DNA of 64,000 bases, taken from the NCBI RefSeq assembly GCF_048892425.1, contig NZ_JBLZHU010000002.1, positions 62,001 to 126,000 on the forward strand, read 5' to 3'. Position 1 is the first letter of the stretch; each line of letters starts with the position of its first letter. Source of the DNA: Pacificispira sp002696645 (GTDB lineage Bacteria; Pseudomonadota; Alphaproteobacteria; UBA8366; Aestuariispiraceae). A model generated the notes under the pieces. The model did no database searches, was not told the origin of the DNA, and saw nothing but the letters and a program-made list of their open reading frames with translations. Position numbers and translations under genes: made by a program. Shown one piece after another: positions 24,928 to 33,289 of this stretch.

Positions 24928-27114
24928 TTAGTCCCGGCGCGGGCGACGCGGGCGGTTGTTGCCGCCGCCATTGTCGTCACGCGGGGCCCGTTCGGGCTTT
25001 TCCAGCGTGTCTTCGATGTCGGCACCGGTTTCCTGATCAGCGCTGCGCATTGACAGGCGGACCTTGCCGCGCTCGTCCATGCCCAGGCATTTGACCCAGA
25101 CTTCGTCGCCTTCATTGGCAACATCGGTGACCTGTGCGGTGCGGCCGGCCTGCAATTCGGAAATATGCACCAGACCATCGCGGCCCGGCATAAAGTTCAC
25201 GAATGCCCCGAAATCCATGACCTTCACGACCTTGCCGCGATAGACCTTACCGGGTTCCGGTTCCGCCACGATGCCTTTGATCCAATCAACCGCGCGCTGA
25301 CCGGCTTCGTTGTCGATGGAGGCAACCTTGATCGTCCCGTCGTCATCGATATCGACTTTCGCCCCGGTGGTTTCGCAAATTTCGCGAATAACCTTACCGC
25401 CGGTCCCGATCACTTCACGGATCTTGTCCTTGTTGATCTGGAAGGTCACGATGCGCGGTGCATTTTGCGACACACCGTCACGGCCATTGGTGATCGCCTT
25501 GGCCATTTCGCCCAGAATATGGATACGACCCTGTTTGGCCTGAGCCAAAGCGGTCTTCATGATTTCCTCAGTAATTGAGGTGATCTTGATATCCATCTGC
25601 AGCGAGGTGATGCCATCGGCAGTCCCGGCAACCTTAAAGTCCATATCGCCCAGGTGATCTTCATCGCCCAGAATATCGGACAGGACGGCGACGCCGTCAT
25701 CTTCCTTGATCAAGCCCATGGCGATACCCGCGCAAGGCTTGGGCAGCGGCACACCGGCATCCATCAGGGACATGGACGTCCCGCAAACAGTCGCCATGGA
25801 AGACGAACCATTGGATTCGGTGATTTCGGAAACCACACGCACGGTGTAGGGGAAATCTTCCTTCGGTGGCATCAGCGGGTTCAGCGCGCGCCAGGCGAGC
25901 TTACCATGACCGATTTCGCGACGACCCGGAGGACCCATGCGACCGGCTTCCCCAACTGAATAGGGAGGGAAGTTATAGTGCAGCATGAAGTTCTGGCGGT
26001 ATTCACCTTCCAGCGCGTCAATGATCTGTTCGTCCTGGCCGGTACCCAAAGTGGTCACGACCAAAGCCTGGGTTTCACCACGGGTGAACAAGGCAGAGCC
26101 ATGCGCCTGGGGCAATACGCCGACTTCACAGACGATCGGGCGAACCTGATCGGTTTTGCGGCCATCGATGCGTTCGCCGGTTTTCAGGATATTGCCGCGA
26201 ACGACATCCTTTTCCAGGTCCTTGAACAGTTTGCCAGCCAGGGCAACATCCAGGCCTTCTTCTTCCAGGCTTGCCATCGCTGCCTTCTTGGCATTGCCAA
26301 CGGCTTCGACGCGATCCTGCTTCTTAGTGATGGCATAAGCGGCCCGCAGCGGCTCCATCGCCAATTCCCGCAGACGGGCATCGACAGGGGCAACATTCGG
26401 ATCGGCTTCCGGCAGATCGAAGGGCTCTTTTGCAGCGGATTCAGCCAGATCAATGATCAGGTCGATCACCGGCTGGAAGCTGCGATGGGCCAGCATAACC
26501 GCGTTCAGCATGGTGTCTTCGTCCAGCTCTTGGGCTTCGGACTCGACCATCAACACACCTTCCTGGGTCCCGGCAACAACCAGGTCCAGGGTGCTGTCAT
26601 CTTTGATCTGCGGCATGGTTGGGTTGGCAACCAGTTCACCGTCGATCATGCCGATGCGGATACCCGCAATCGGGCCCATGAAAGGAGCGCCAGAGATCGT
26701 CAGCGCCGCAGAGGCCCCAACCATCGCGACCATGTCTGGATCATTTTCCATGTCGTGGCTCAACACGGTGCAGACAACCTGCACTTCGTTTTTGAAGCCT
26801 GGCACGAAAAGCGGGCGGATCGGGCGGTCAATCAGGCGGGATGTCAGCGTTTCCTTTTCGGAAGGGCGCGCTTCCCGCTTGAAGAACCCACCGGGGATCT
26901 TGCCAGCCGCATAGGTTTTTTCCTGATAGTGAACCGACAACGGGAAAAAGTCCTGACCGGGCTTTTCTGATTTCGCGAAGGTCACGGCACACAGAACACT
27001 GGTTTCGCCATAAGTGGCAAGAACCGCCCCATCAGCCTGACGGGCAATGCGCCCGGTTTCCAGCGTCAGGGTGCGTCCGCACCATTCCATTGATTTTTTG
27101 TGGATTGTAAACAT
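24928..27114 (-). CDS. pnp: Polyribonucleotide nucleotidyltransferase (PNPase)
   Basis: Phosphorolytic 3'-5' exoribonuclease of the RNA degradosome. It has two RNase PH-like domains separated by a helical domain (about residues 240-310), then KH (IREVIGTGGKVIREICETTGAKVDI, broken here by family-typical GxxG) and S1 (GKVYRGKVVKVMDFGAFVNF) domains. The tail is Arg/Asn/Gly rich (RAPRDDNGGGNNRPRRPRRD), likely RNA or partner binding. At 728 aa it is full length. Confidence 0.96.
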   Translation of the reverse strand: MFTIHKKSMEWCGRTLTLETGRIARQADGAVLATYGETSVLCAVTFAKSEKPGQDFFPLSVHYQEKTYAAGKIPGGFFKREARPSEKETLTSRLIDRPIRPLFVPGFKNEVQVVCTVLSHDMENDPDMVAMVGASAALTISGAPFMGPIAGIRIGMIDGELVANPTMPQIKDDSTLDLVVAGTQEGVLMVESEAQELDEDTMLNAVMLAHRSFQPVIDLIIDLAESAAKEPFDLPEADPNVAPVDARLRELAMEPLRAAYAITKKQDRVEAVGNAKKAAMASLEEEGLDVALAGKLFKDLEKDVVRGNILKTGERIDGRKTDQVRPIVCEVGVLPQAHGSALFTRGETQALVVTTLGTGQDEQIIDALEGEYRQNFMLHYNFPPYSVGEAGRMGPPGRREIGHGKLAWRALNPLMPPKEDFPYTVRVVSEITESNGSSSMATVCGTSMSLMDAGVPLPKPCAGIAMGLIKEDDGVAVLSDILGDEDHLGDMDFKVAGTADGITSLQMDIKITSITEEIMKTALAQAKQGRIHILGEMAKAITNGRDGVSQNAPRIVTFQINKDKIREVIGTGGKVIREICETTGAKVDIDDDGTIKVASIDNEAGQRAVDWIKGIVAEPEPGKVYRGKVVKVMDFGAFVNFMPGRDGLVHISELQAGRTAQVTDVANEGDEVWVKCLGMDERGKVRLSMRSADQETGADIEDTLEKPERAPRDDNGGGNNRPRRPRRD

Positions 27115-27150
27115 GTGGATAAAGTTTCCTTTTCTATCCGATCATACGAC

Positions 27151-27174
27151 GATAGCGGGCCCTTGCCCGTTATC
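27151..27174 (-). other. Hairpin in the pnp leader (rpsO-pnp spacer)
   Basis: In the 316-bp spacer 27115-27430 the minus strand can fold gataacgggc with gcccgctatc (9 of 10 pairs, 4-nt loop) about 37 bases before the pnp ATG. In E. coli and other bacteria the pnp leader hairpin is an RNase III site used in autoregulation, so a similar role is plausible. Apart from this and the rpsO terminator the spacer holds nothing recognisable. Confidence 0.45.
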
Positions 27175-27378
27175 GGTTGGCAGCTTCTCAGACGGAGATC
27201 GTATCCTCGTGCGGAACCTGGGCGCTCACGACGCCTTGGCCCAGATCGGTCTAGCGGGGTGTTGGCTCGACCGCCACATCCCTTCGCTGTCCCGCGTGAT
27301 CTACGCTCTTCACAGACAAGTCTGCCAAGCGGCGGTTTCGTGTCGTATCCGGCTTGGCCAGCCCGGGCGAAACCCCCA

Positions 27379-27418
27379 AAAAGCGAAAAGGCGCGGCCCC
27401 ATTCGGGAACCGCGCCTT
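27379..27418 (-). terminator. Rho-independent terminator after rpsO
   Basis: AAGGCGCGG (27388-27396) pairs with CCGCGCCTT (27410-27418); on the minus strand it is followed by UUUUCGCUUUUUG. It begins 12 bp after the rpsO stop. Confidence 0.8.
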
Positions 27419-27430
27419 AGCCAAAATGCC

Positions 27431-27700
27431 TTAGCGGCGCACGCCGAGCTGACCAATCAGCTCCTTATACGCGCCTTCATTTTTGTTCTTCACATAGTCC
27501 AGAAGCCGGCGGCGCTTCCCAACCATAACCAACAGGCCACGGCGAGAGTGGAAGTCCTTTTTATGGGTCTTCAAATGTTCGGTCAGATTGTTGATCCGTT
27601 CCGTCAACACGGCGCACTGCACGGCAGGAGACCCGGTATCGCCTTCTTTGGCTTGATAGGTCCCGATCAATTCAGCTTTCTTTTCAGGCGTAATCGACAT
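27431..27700 (-). CDS. rpsO: 30S ribosomal protein S15
   Basis: Primary 16S rRNA-binding protein uS15. The 89-aa length is exact for the family. Blocks include DTGSPAVQCAVLTERINNLTEHLKTHKKDFHSRRGL and GKRRRLLDYVK. It lies between truB and pnp, the conserved order truB-rpsO-pnp. Confidence 0.97.
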   Translation of the reverse strand: MSITPEKKAELIGTYQAKEGDTGSPAVQCAVLTERINNLTEHLKTHKKDFHSRRGLLVMVGKRRRLLDYVKNKNEGAYKELIGQLGVRR

Positions 27701-27745
27701 TTCTTAGTCCTTTTTTCACGGTATCTGTTTCGTTAAAGATCCGTT

Positions 27746-28684
27746 TCAGCGGTTCAGCACCCGAACGGGGCGAATTTCGCCTTTCCCGTATCGGACCAGC
27801 GCCACGGCGATTCCACCGCACAACGCCACAGCCTCATCCCCGTCTTTTAAATCGGCGATGCGGGCCAAATCCACCTTTCGGAAAAGTGATACGGACTGGC
27901 CATTCCTCAGCCGCGCCGTTTCCACTTCACTCAAGACCATTGCCGGGATACCGTCCAGCGCGGCCTCAATCGCCAGCAAACCATAGGGTTTACTGCCTGA
28001 TTCGGTCGGGTTATGACCCATCTGGGCCAGCGCATCAAGCGAAATTGCATCCGCTTCTGTGAAGGGGCCGACCGACAGCCGCCGCAGGGCGGTCAAACTG
28101 CCCACCGTCCCCAGCGCCTGGGCAAGATCGCGACCCAGAGATCGGATATAGGTGCCCTTGCCGCAATCAACCTCTAAAATCACATGATCGGCGTCCGGGC
28201 GGGACAGAAACCGGATCGCGTCGATACGCACGATGCGCGATTTCATCTCCACATCCTGCCCGGCACGGGCCAGGTCATAGGCCCGTTCCCCATTGATTTT
28301 AATGGCGGAATAGGCAGGCGGCGTTTGCGATATATCGCCAATAAAATCAGACAGGGCGGCTTTGATTTCTGCGTCGCTGGGTCGGTGATCGCTGGTCGCG
28401 ACAGCACTGCCTTCTGGATCCAGCGTTGTGGTTTCTTCCCCAAAGCGCAAGGTCATGCGATAGGTTTTGCGGCCATCCATGACATAGTGAACGGTCTTTG
28501 TGGCCTCCCCCAGGGCGATGGGCAGCAGGCCTGTGGCAAACGGATCCAGCGTGCCGCCATGACCCGCCTTTTGCGCATCCAGCGCGCGTTTCACGGCAGA
28601 GACCGCGTCGGTCGATCCCATGCCTGCTGGTTTATCCAGGATAACCCATCCGTCGATGGGCTGGCCTCGCTTTTTCTTCGCCAC
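27746..28684 (-). CDS. truB: tRNA pseudouridine-55 synthase TruB
   Basis: Makes the universal pseudouridine at tRNA position 55. The catalytic aspartate lies in GHGGTLDPFATGLLPIALGEATK; the start GWVILDKPAGMGST and the motif YIRSLGRDLAQALG are also family hallmarks. A C-terminal PUA-like tail is present (NGQSVSLF...ALCGGIAVALVRY). At 312 aa it is normal. Upstream genes rbfA-infB usually found with it are not in this window; transcription starts after the divergent amine oxidase. Confidence 0.95.
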   Translation of the reverse strand: MAKKKRGQPIDGWVILDKPAGMGSTDAVSAVKRALDAQKAGHGGTLDPFATGLLPIALGEATKTVHYVMDGRKTYRMTLRFGEETTTLDPEGSAVATSDHRPSDAEIKAALSDFIGDISQTPPAYSAIKINGERAYDLARAGQDVEMKSRIVRIDAIRFLSRPDADHVILEVDCGKGTYIRSLGRDLAQALGTVGSLTALRRLSVGPFTEADAISLDALAQMGHNPTESGSKPYGLLAIEAALDGIPAMVLSEVETARLRNGQSVSLFRKVDLARIADLKDGDEAVALCGGIAVALVRYGKGEIRPVRVLNR

Positions 28685-28818
28685 CGTCTCACACTCCTGT
28701 TGCAGAGGGGGTGGTATCGGTTTGGCTACGGCAAAGCAATTGAAGATTAACTTGGAGAAATTTGAAAACTGGGCTTATGTTTTCCAACATATTCAAAAAA
28801 AACAGGGAGTGCCCGATT

Positions 28819-30189
28819 GTGAAGACCCTCCAATTTAATCGCCGTAAACTTCTGAAAGCCGCGCTGTTTACCTCTGCTGCCTTTCTGGCCAGCCCGATGG
28901 GCCGCGCCCGGGCACAGGCATTGGCAGGCAAGACGGTCATCGTCGTCGGGGCCGGCGTTGCGGGTCTTACTGCCGCCAAAACCCTTAAAAATCAAGGCGC
29001 AGACGTGATCGTGCTGGAAGCCAATCCGCATATTGGGGGGCGCTTGCGCACGGACTGGTCCATGGGCGCACCGTTTGAAGTCGGCGCAGGATGGATTCAT
29101 GGTCCATCAGACGACAATCCGGCAAAACAATTGGCCGATGCCGTGGGGTCGCAATATGTCGTGACCGACGATGACAACCTTGTCGTTTTTGATGGTGCCG
29201 GGGAAGAAATATCCGAAGAAGAACTAGAAGACATCAATGACTCTTGGACAGACATCCTGGATAAAATCGACGAGTCGCTGGAAAGCGGGGATCGGCGCAG
29301 TGTGCTGGAGGCCATCAATGATGTTGCCCCCGGCGCGATGAATGAGCCCGGCGTCGCCTGGGCGATGTCCGCCTATACAGAATTTTCCACCGGTGCGCCG
29401 CTTGAAAACCTGTCTGCCTATTATTTCAATTCCGACAAGGCCTTCGACCTGCCCGATGTGGCGGTCACGACAGGCTATGACAAATTGCTGGGCCCACTGG
29501 CCGACGGCTTGGATATCAAACTGTCAACCATCGTGACACAGATCGCCTATGGCGATGAGGGTGTCACGGTCAGCACCGATAAGGGGGATTTTGACGGGGA
29601 TTACGTGGTCAGCAGCCTGCCGCTGGGCGTGTTGAAGGCCAAGGCCGTCGCCTTTGACCCGCCCTTACCGGATGACCATCAGTCCAATATTGATAACTTG
29701 GCCTTTGGCACTGTCACCAAGCTGGCCCTGAAATTCGCAGAACCCTTCTGGGATATTGAGACGCAGTATTTCGGCATCATGACATCAGAAAAGGGCCGGT
29801 GGAATTACTGGCTGAACTATCGCACTTTCAGCAATGAGAATATTCTGTTGGGCTTGAGCGTCGGAGCCTATGCGCCCGTCGCTGACAGGATGACCGATGC
29901 AGAACAGATTGCCGATGGCATGGATGTCTTGCGCTCTGTCTGGGGCGATGCGGTCACAGAACCGGTCCAGGTACTATCCACCCATTGGGCCACAGACCCC
30001 CATAGTTTAGGGGCCTATGCCTATATCCGCCCGGGCGGTCGCGCCAGCCAATGCGATGATCTTGCCGATCCTATAGAAGACCGGCTGTTCTTTTGCGGGG
30101 AACACACGATTTTCGACTATAAGGGCACCATCCACGGGGCCTATATGACCGGCCTGATCGCCGCTGAACATGTCATGGATGCGGTTTAG
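28819..30189 (+). CDS. Tat-exported flavin monoamine oxidase-family protein
   Basis: FAD-dependent amine oxidase, 456 aa. Start chosen is GTG at 28819, 10 bases after the ribosome site cagggag; an in-frame ATG at 28762 has no such site. A twin-arginine signal (NRRKLLKAALFTSAAFLAS, cleavage near ARAQA) implies folded export with bound FAD. The FAD-binding GxGxxG is GAGVAGL (44-50), then ANPHIGGRLRT. C-terminal FFCGEHTIFDYKGTIHGAYMTGLIAAE is the amine oxidase flavin motif. Polyamines or aromatic amines are possible substrates; the sequence does not decide. Confidence 0.87.
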   Translation: MKTLQFNRRKLLKAALFTSAAFLASPMGRARAQALAGKTVIVVGAGVAGLTAAKTLKNQGADVIVLEANPHIGGRLRTDWSMGAPFEVGAGWIHGPSDDNPAKQLADAVGSQYVVTDDDNLVVFDGAGEEISEEELEDINDSWTDILDKIDESLESGDRRSVLEAINDVAPGAMNEPGVAWAMSAYTEFSTGAPLENLSAYYFNSDKAFDLPDVAVTTGYDKLLGPLADGLDIKLSTIVTQIAYGDEGVTVSTDKGDFDGDYVVSSLPLGVLKAKAVAFDPPLPDDHQSNIDNLAFGTVTKLALKFAEPFWDIETQYFGIMTSEKGRWNYWLNYRTFSNENILLGLSVGAYAPVADRMTDAEQIADGMDVLRSVWGDAVTEPVQVLSTHWATDPHSLGAYAYIRPGGRASQCDDLADPIEDRLFFCGEHTIFDYKGTIHGAYMTGLIAAEHVMDAV

Positions 30190-30191
30190 GA

Positions 30192-30845
30192 TTAGGCGAC
30201 GGAGCTGTTTGGTTCAGGGTGAAGCAAATATTCAATAATGGACACAAATTGATCTACATCATCCTTTGATACAGCGAATTCAAATCCGCCGTGAATGACG
30301 TTATTTCGCGCCAAGGACATTCTGCGCATGAATTCTGCTTCTTCTCTTAGTAAGTGGCCTTCTTCCGACAGAACATTAACAATACGCAGGGGCGATTGTG
30401 GACGATCAAACCGCGCTGGAACCAAGACACGACTAAGTCCTTCAAAGACGGACCAACACATCAACAATGCAGCTTCGTAATGACTGTTTTGGGTCAGCTT
30501 TTTTATCTGTAGCAACCGTGCTTCCAACTTTGGACGGCTTGGTGCCGGCAATGACGGCTCGGATTTAAAGGATCTGTCATAAAGCAAATTTAGTTTCCAT
30601 TTGGTCTGATCCTTGAACAGATCATTCAGTCGCTCAATTCGTTTCGAATTATCTGCATCATCATCCCGAATGATTTCTATTACGATACCTTTGTCATCGC
30701 GCACTGCAATGGCATCCGGACGATACCCTTTCAGGAAAGTCGGGAGCATGCCTGACGAGGGTTCCAGAAACACCTGATAGCCATTTTGCTGCAATTCAGG
30801 AATTTTTGACTCCAGCAGCAACCGATTTTTTGACGTTATGCTCAT
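30192..30845 (-). CDS. HEPN-domain protein with nuclease-like N-terminal region
   Basis: A 217-aa protein of unknown function. Residues 1-90 have a PD-(D/E)xK-like strand pattern (P43-D44, then GIVIEII with Glu57), but no lysine follows the Glu at the usual ExK position, so nuclease activity is doubtful. The C-terminal half is helical and carries R180-N-N-V-I-H185-G, a classic HEPN RX4H motif, preceded by ALLMCWSVFEGLSR. HEPN proteins are often RNases in defence or toxin systems. It starts with an ATGA overlap with the broken RusA-like gene, and its stop is only 2 bp from the convergent amine oxidase stop. The locus is more AT-rich than its neighbours. Confidence 0.6.
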   Translation of the reverse strand: MSITSKNRLLLESKIPELQQNGYQVFLEPSSGMLPTFLKGYRPDAIAVRDDKGIVIEIIRDDDADNSKRIERLNDLFKDQTKWKLNLLYDRSFKSEPSLPAPSRPKLEARLLQIKKLTQNSHYEAALLMCWSVFEGLSRVLVPARFDRPQSPLRIVNVLSEEGHLLREEAEFMRRMSLARNNVIHGGFEFAVSKDDVDQFVSIIEYLLHPEPNSSVA

Positions 30846-31255
30846 CCGATGGTCCTAATCGGTTCGTTGTGAATTCGCAGATACATCAAAGGCTTTTCCT
30901 GGCCAACTGCATGGCTTAACACCGGTGAAGGTTCCTGCAATTGAAACTCAAACCCGGCATTGAACCTTTAAGCCACGATTCGGTCCACTTGATTATCATC
31001 AAGATACACAACTTTTACCATTGCGTCCAAAATTGGCTTTATCACATTATCAAGATCGGCTTCCATCTCGCCGTCTGGAAAGATGTAAATAGTTACATCT
31101 AATCTTTCATCACTCAAGAAACAGTCTTTTGGAAGTTCAAAGCGCAACGCCTCAACGATAGAGTCTTTCCATTGCTTTTTTGATCGTCCACCAGTGGCTT
31201 GGAGCGAAATTGGAGTCCCAGGGACGATAACCTCTATCGGAAAATCTATATCCAT
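30842..31255 (-). pseudogene. RusA-like Holliday junction resolvase gene with an in-frame TAA
   Basis: The reading frame of 138 codons is interrupted once, by TAA at 30968-30970 (codon 96). Before it: PGTPISLQA, then EADLDNVIKPILDAM and VVYLDDNQVDRIVA, the RusA catalytic pattern DxDNxxKxxxDA. After it, the same frame continues RFNAGFEFQLQEPSPVLSHA...PLMYLRI, which fits the usual end of this family, and terminates in a TGA that overlaps the next gene's ATG by 4 bp. So the gene was (or is) about 137 aa, coupled to the HEPN gene. Nonsense mutation, sequencing error or readthrough cannot be told apart here. The first 95 aa keep the active-site aspartates. Confidence 0.75.
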
Positions 31256-31356
31256 ACAAATGCTTTGCGTATAATTAACTTTTTTCAGAATACACGCAAT
31301 GGTGACAGATAATAAAGAAAATTAAAATTTTCCAACCGATAGAACGTGTGTGACCG

Positions 31357-32844
31357 CTACGCTGCGGAAGACATTGCGGGCTTTTCGACCTGTTCCACCA
31401 GGGCGGCATGCAGGGTTCGGATCGTGGTATCATAATCTGCCTGATCGACGATCACCTGCAGGTCGACCTTGCGCATCAGATCGTTGAAGCCCAAAGGTTC
31501 AACGCCTGCATCGCTCAAGGCCATCAAGGCACGGGCGGCAAGGCCTGGGACGCGCAGATCACGACCAATGGCGGTGATGACAGAAACTGTACGCGACGTG
31601 ATGCGCGCGGTTGGAAATTCCGCGGCCAGATCCCGTTCCACCCGGCGCACCAGTTTGGGGCTGCCCTGCAGGAAATGCGTGATCGTATTGGCGTTGGATG
31701 ATTTCGCCACAATATAGACCCGGTGCCGTTTCAGGCTGTTCAGGATCGCGGCATCATAGCCTTTGACCCCCACCATATCGGGTTCATAAAATTCAAACGC
31801 ATAAACCGTCTTCAGACCCGCGACGATTTCTACGCCGGGTTCCGCAGGCTCTTGCGAATCCTGAATCAGCGCGCCAGGTTGGTCCGGCTCAAAGGTGTTT
31901 TTCACCCGCAGCGGAATACCGTTCTGGCGCAGCCCCTTGGCCGCGCTGGGATGGATCGCCTCCATGCCGATATTCGACAATTGGTCGGCAACATCGTAAT
32001 TGGTTTCGCGGATCGGGCGCACCTTGTCTTCGCCGACCAGTTTCGGATCAGCGGAAGACAGATGAAATTCCTTATGGATGATCGCTTCCGCCGCCTTCGT
32101 GCGGACGGCAATGCGCGACATCGTGACTTCGGTATAGCCCCGGTCATAGCTTTTCACCAGTTCCGCATCGCACCGACAATACCCGGTCGCGATGGGCAAT
32201 TCCCGCGACAGGTCGATCGTGTCAAACACGTCATCAATGGCCGCATCGAAACTGGGCAGGTCTTGCACGCGCCACCCGGTCAGATCGGCAAATCGCGCTG
32301 CGATCCCTTTTTCCCGCAACAGCAGGGCGGTATTATGGGCCGAATGGGCTTCCCCCAGAGAGGCCAGCATTTCGCGAACCGTGTCGAGGTGATCCTGCAG
32401 ACGAAAATGGCCGGATGCGCACAGGCGTTGCAGATCAATCAGGCTGTCGCGTACACCATCAACACGCTCTTTTACAAACGCATCGGCGGTGCGTCGTGCA
32501 GCGCCATTGCCAAAAATTTCCTCGTTGATATCCAGCATCAGGGTGCGTGCTGCGCCCAGGGAATCGCCCCAGGCCCAGTCGCTGCCACTATCGGCATACA
32601 AGGCATAGACACCGGATTCCCCGGTTTTTTTATGCTCCAGCAGGGCATCTGTGATCCCGGCATAGGCAGATACGACGAAAATCCGGTTATAGAGATCTTC
32701 GCCCGTCCGATTGCCGATCAGGACATTGTTTAACATCGCATCGGTTTGCCGAATCGATGTCCCCCCCAGCTTTTCGACAGTATGTCGCCGTTGTTGGGTA
32801 TCCTGTTGAACAGACTTGGTACTGGACTTGCCCTTGGCCGTCAT
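31357..32844 (-). CDS. ask: Aspartate kinase of the ectoine pathway (Ask_Ect)
   Basis: Makes aspartyl phosphate for ectoine synthesis. The kinase start VEKLGGTSIRQTDAML holds the KxGGTS ATP/aspartate site; two ACT domains follow (TVSVITAIGRDL...ALMALSDAGVEPLGFN). It clusters with ectABC, and the 495-aa length and divergence from the LysC pattern (no KFGGTSV/SRGRGGSDT block) fit the specialised Ask_Ect, thought to escape feedback by lysine/threonine. Three bases separate it from ectC. Confidence 0.9.
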   Translation of the reverse strand: MTAKGKSSTKSVQQDTQQRRHTVEKLGGTSIRQTDAMLNNVLIGNRTGEDLYNRIFVVSAYAGITDALLEHKKTGESGVYALYADSGSDWAWGDSLGAARTLMLDINEEIFGNGAARRTADAFVKERVDGVRDSLIDLQRLCASGHFRLQDHLDTVREMLASLGEAHSAHNTALLLREKGIAARFADLTGWRVQDLPSFDAAIDDVFDTIDLSRELPIATGYCRCDAELVKSYDRGYTEVTMSRIAVRTKAAEAIIHKEFHLSSADPKLVGEDKVRPIRETNYDVADQLSNIGMEAIHPSAAKGLRQNGIPLRVKNTFEPDQPGALIQDSQEPAEPGVEIVAGLKTVYAFEFYEPDMVGVKGYDAAILNSLKRHRVYIVAKSSNANTITHFLQGSPKLVRRVERDLAAEFPTARITSRTVSVITAIGRDLRVPGLAARALMALSDAGVEPLGFNDLMRKVDLQVIVDQADYDTTIRTLHAALVEQVEKPAMSSAA

Positions 32845-32847
32845 TTT

Positions 32848-33246
32848 TTAAGCAGCCTCCTCGTCCGGCGCCGCATAGGATCCATCGGCGCGGTGCACTT
32901 CCTGACCGGTTACCGGCGGATTGAAGCAACAGGCCAGAACCATGGCTTCCGTGCCACCGCGCAGAACATGGCGGTCGTGTTTGTCCAGCGCATACATCAC
33001 ACCGGGTGTGATTTCATGCACCTGACCGGTCGCCAGATCTTCAATCGATCCATTGCCAGAGATGCAATAGACGGATTCAAAGTGGTTCTTATATTCGAAT
33101 GTGTGTTCGGTATTCGCACCAATCGTCGTGATGTGGAAGCTGAACCCCATATTGTCATCAGCCAGCAACAGGCGAACACTTTGCCACTCTTCAGCGGCAA
33201 CCCGGCGTTCTGTTTTCTCGGCATCCTGTAATTTGCGAACAATCAT
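32848..33246 (-). CDS. ectC: L-ectoine synthase EctC
   Basis: Cupin that closes N-gamma-acetyl-diaminobutyrate to ectoine. The sequence MIVRKLQDAEKTERRVAAE at the start, GFSFHITTIGANTEHTFEYKNHFESVYC and GVMYALDKHDRHVLRGG are EctC signatures; the iron/substrate ligands Glu (HFESVYC), Tyr and His (DKHDRH) are present. It is 132 aa, full length. No ectD hydroxylase is nearby, so the end product from this locus is ectoine. Confidence 0.96.
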   Translation of the reverse strand: MIVRKLQDAEKTERRVAAEEWQSVRLLLADDNMGFSFHITTIGANTEHTFEYKNHFESVYCISGNGSIEDLATGQVHEITPGVMYALDKHDRHVLRGGTEAMVLACCFNPPVTGQEVHRADGSYAAPDEEAA

Positions 33247-33289
33247 ATCTGTCTCCTAAATATTAAATTCAGTGCGTGCGGCAGCCTGT

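Noticed and set aside
25978..26970. 330-codon plus-strand frame opposite pnp
   Set aside because: Antisense shadow of PNPase with no domain or ribosome site of its own.
31723..32733. 336-codon plus-strand frame opposite the aspartate kinase
   Set aside because: Antisense shadow; the minus-strand product is a clear aspartate kinase.
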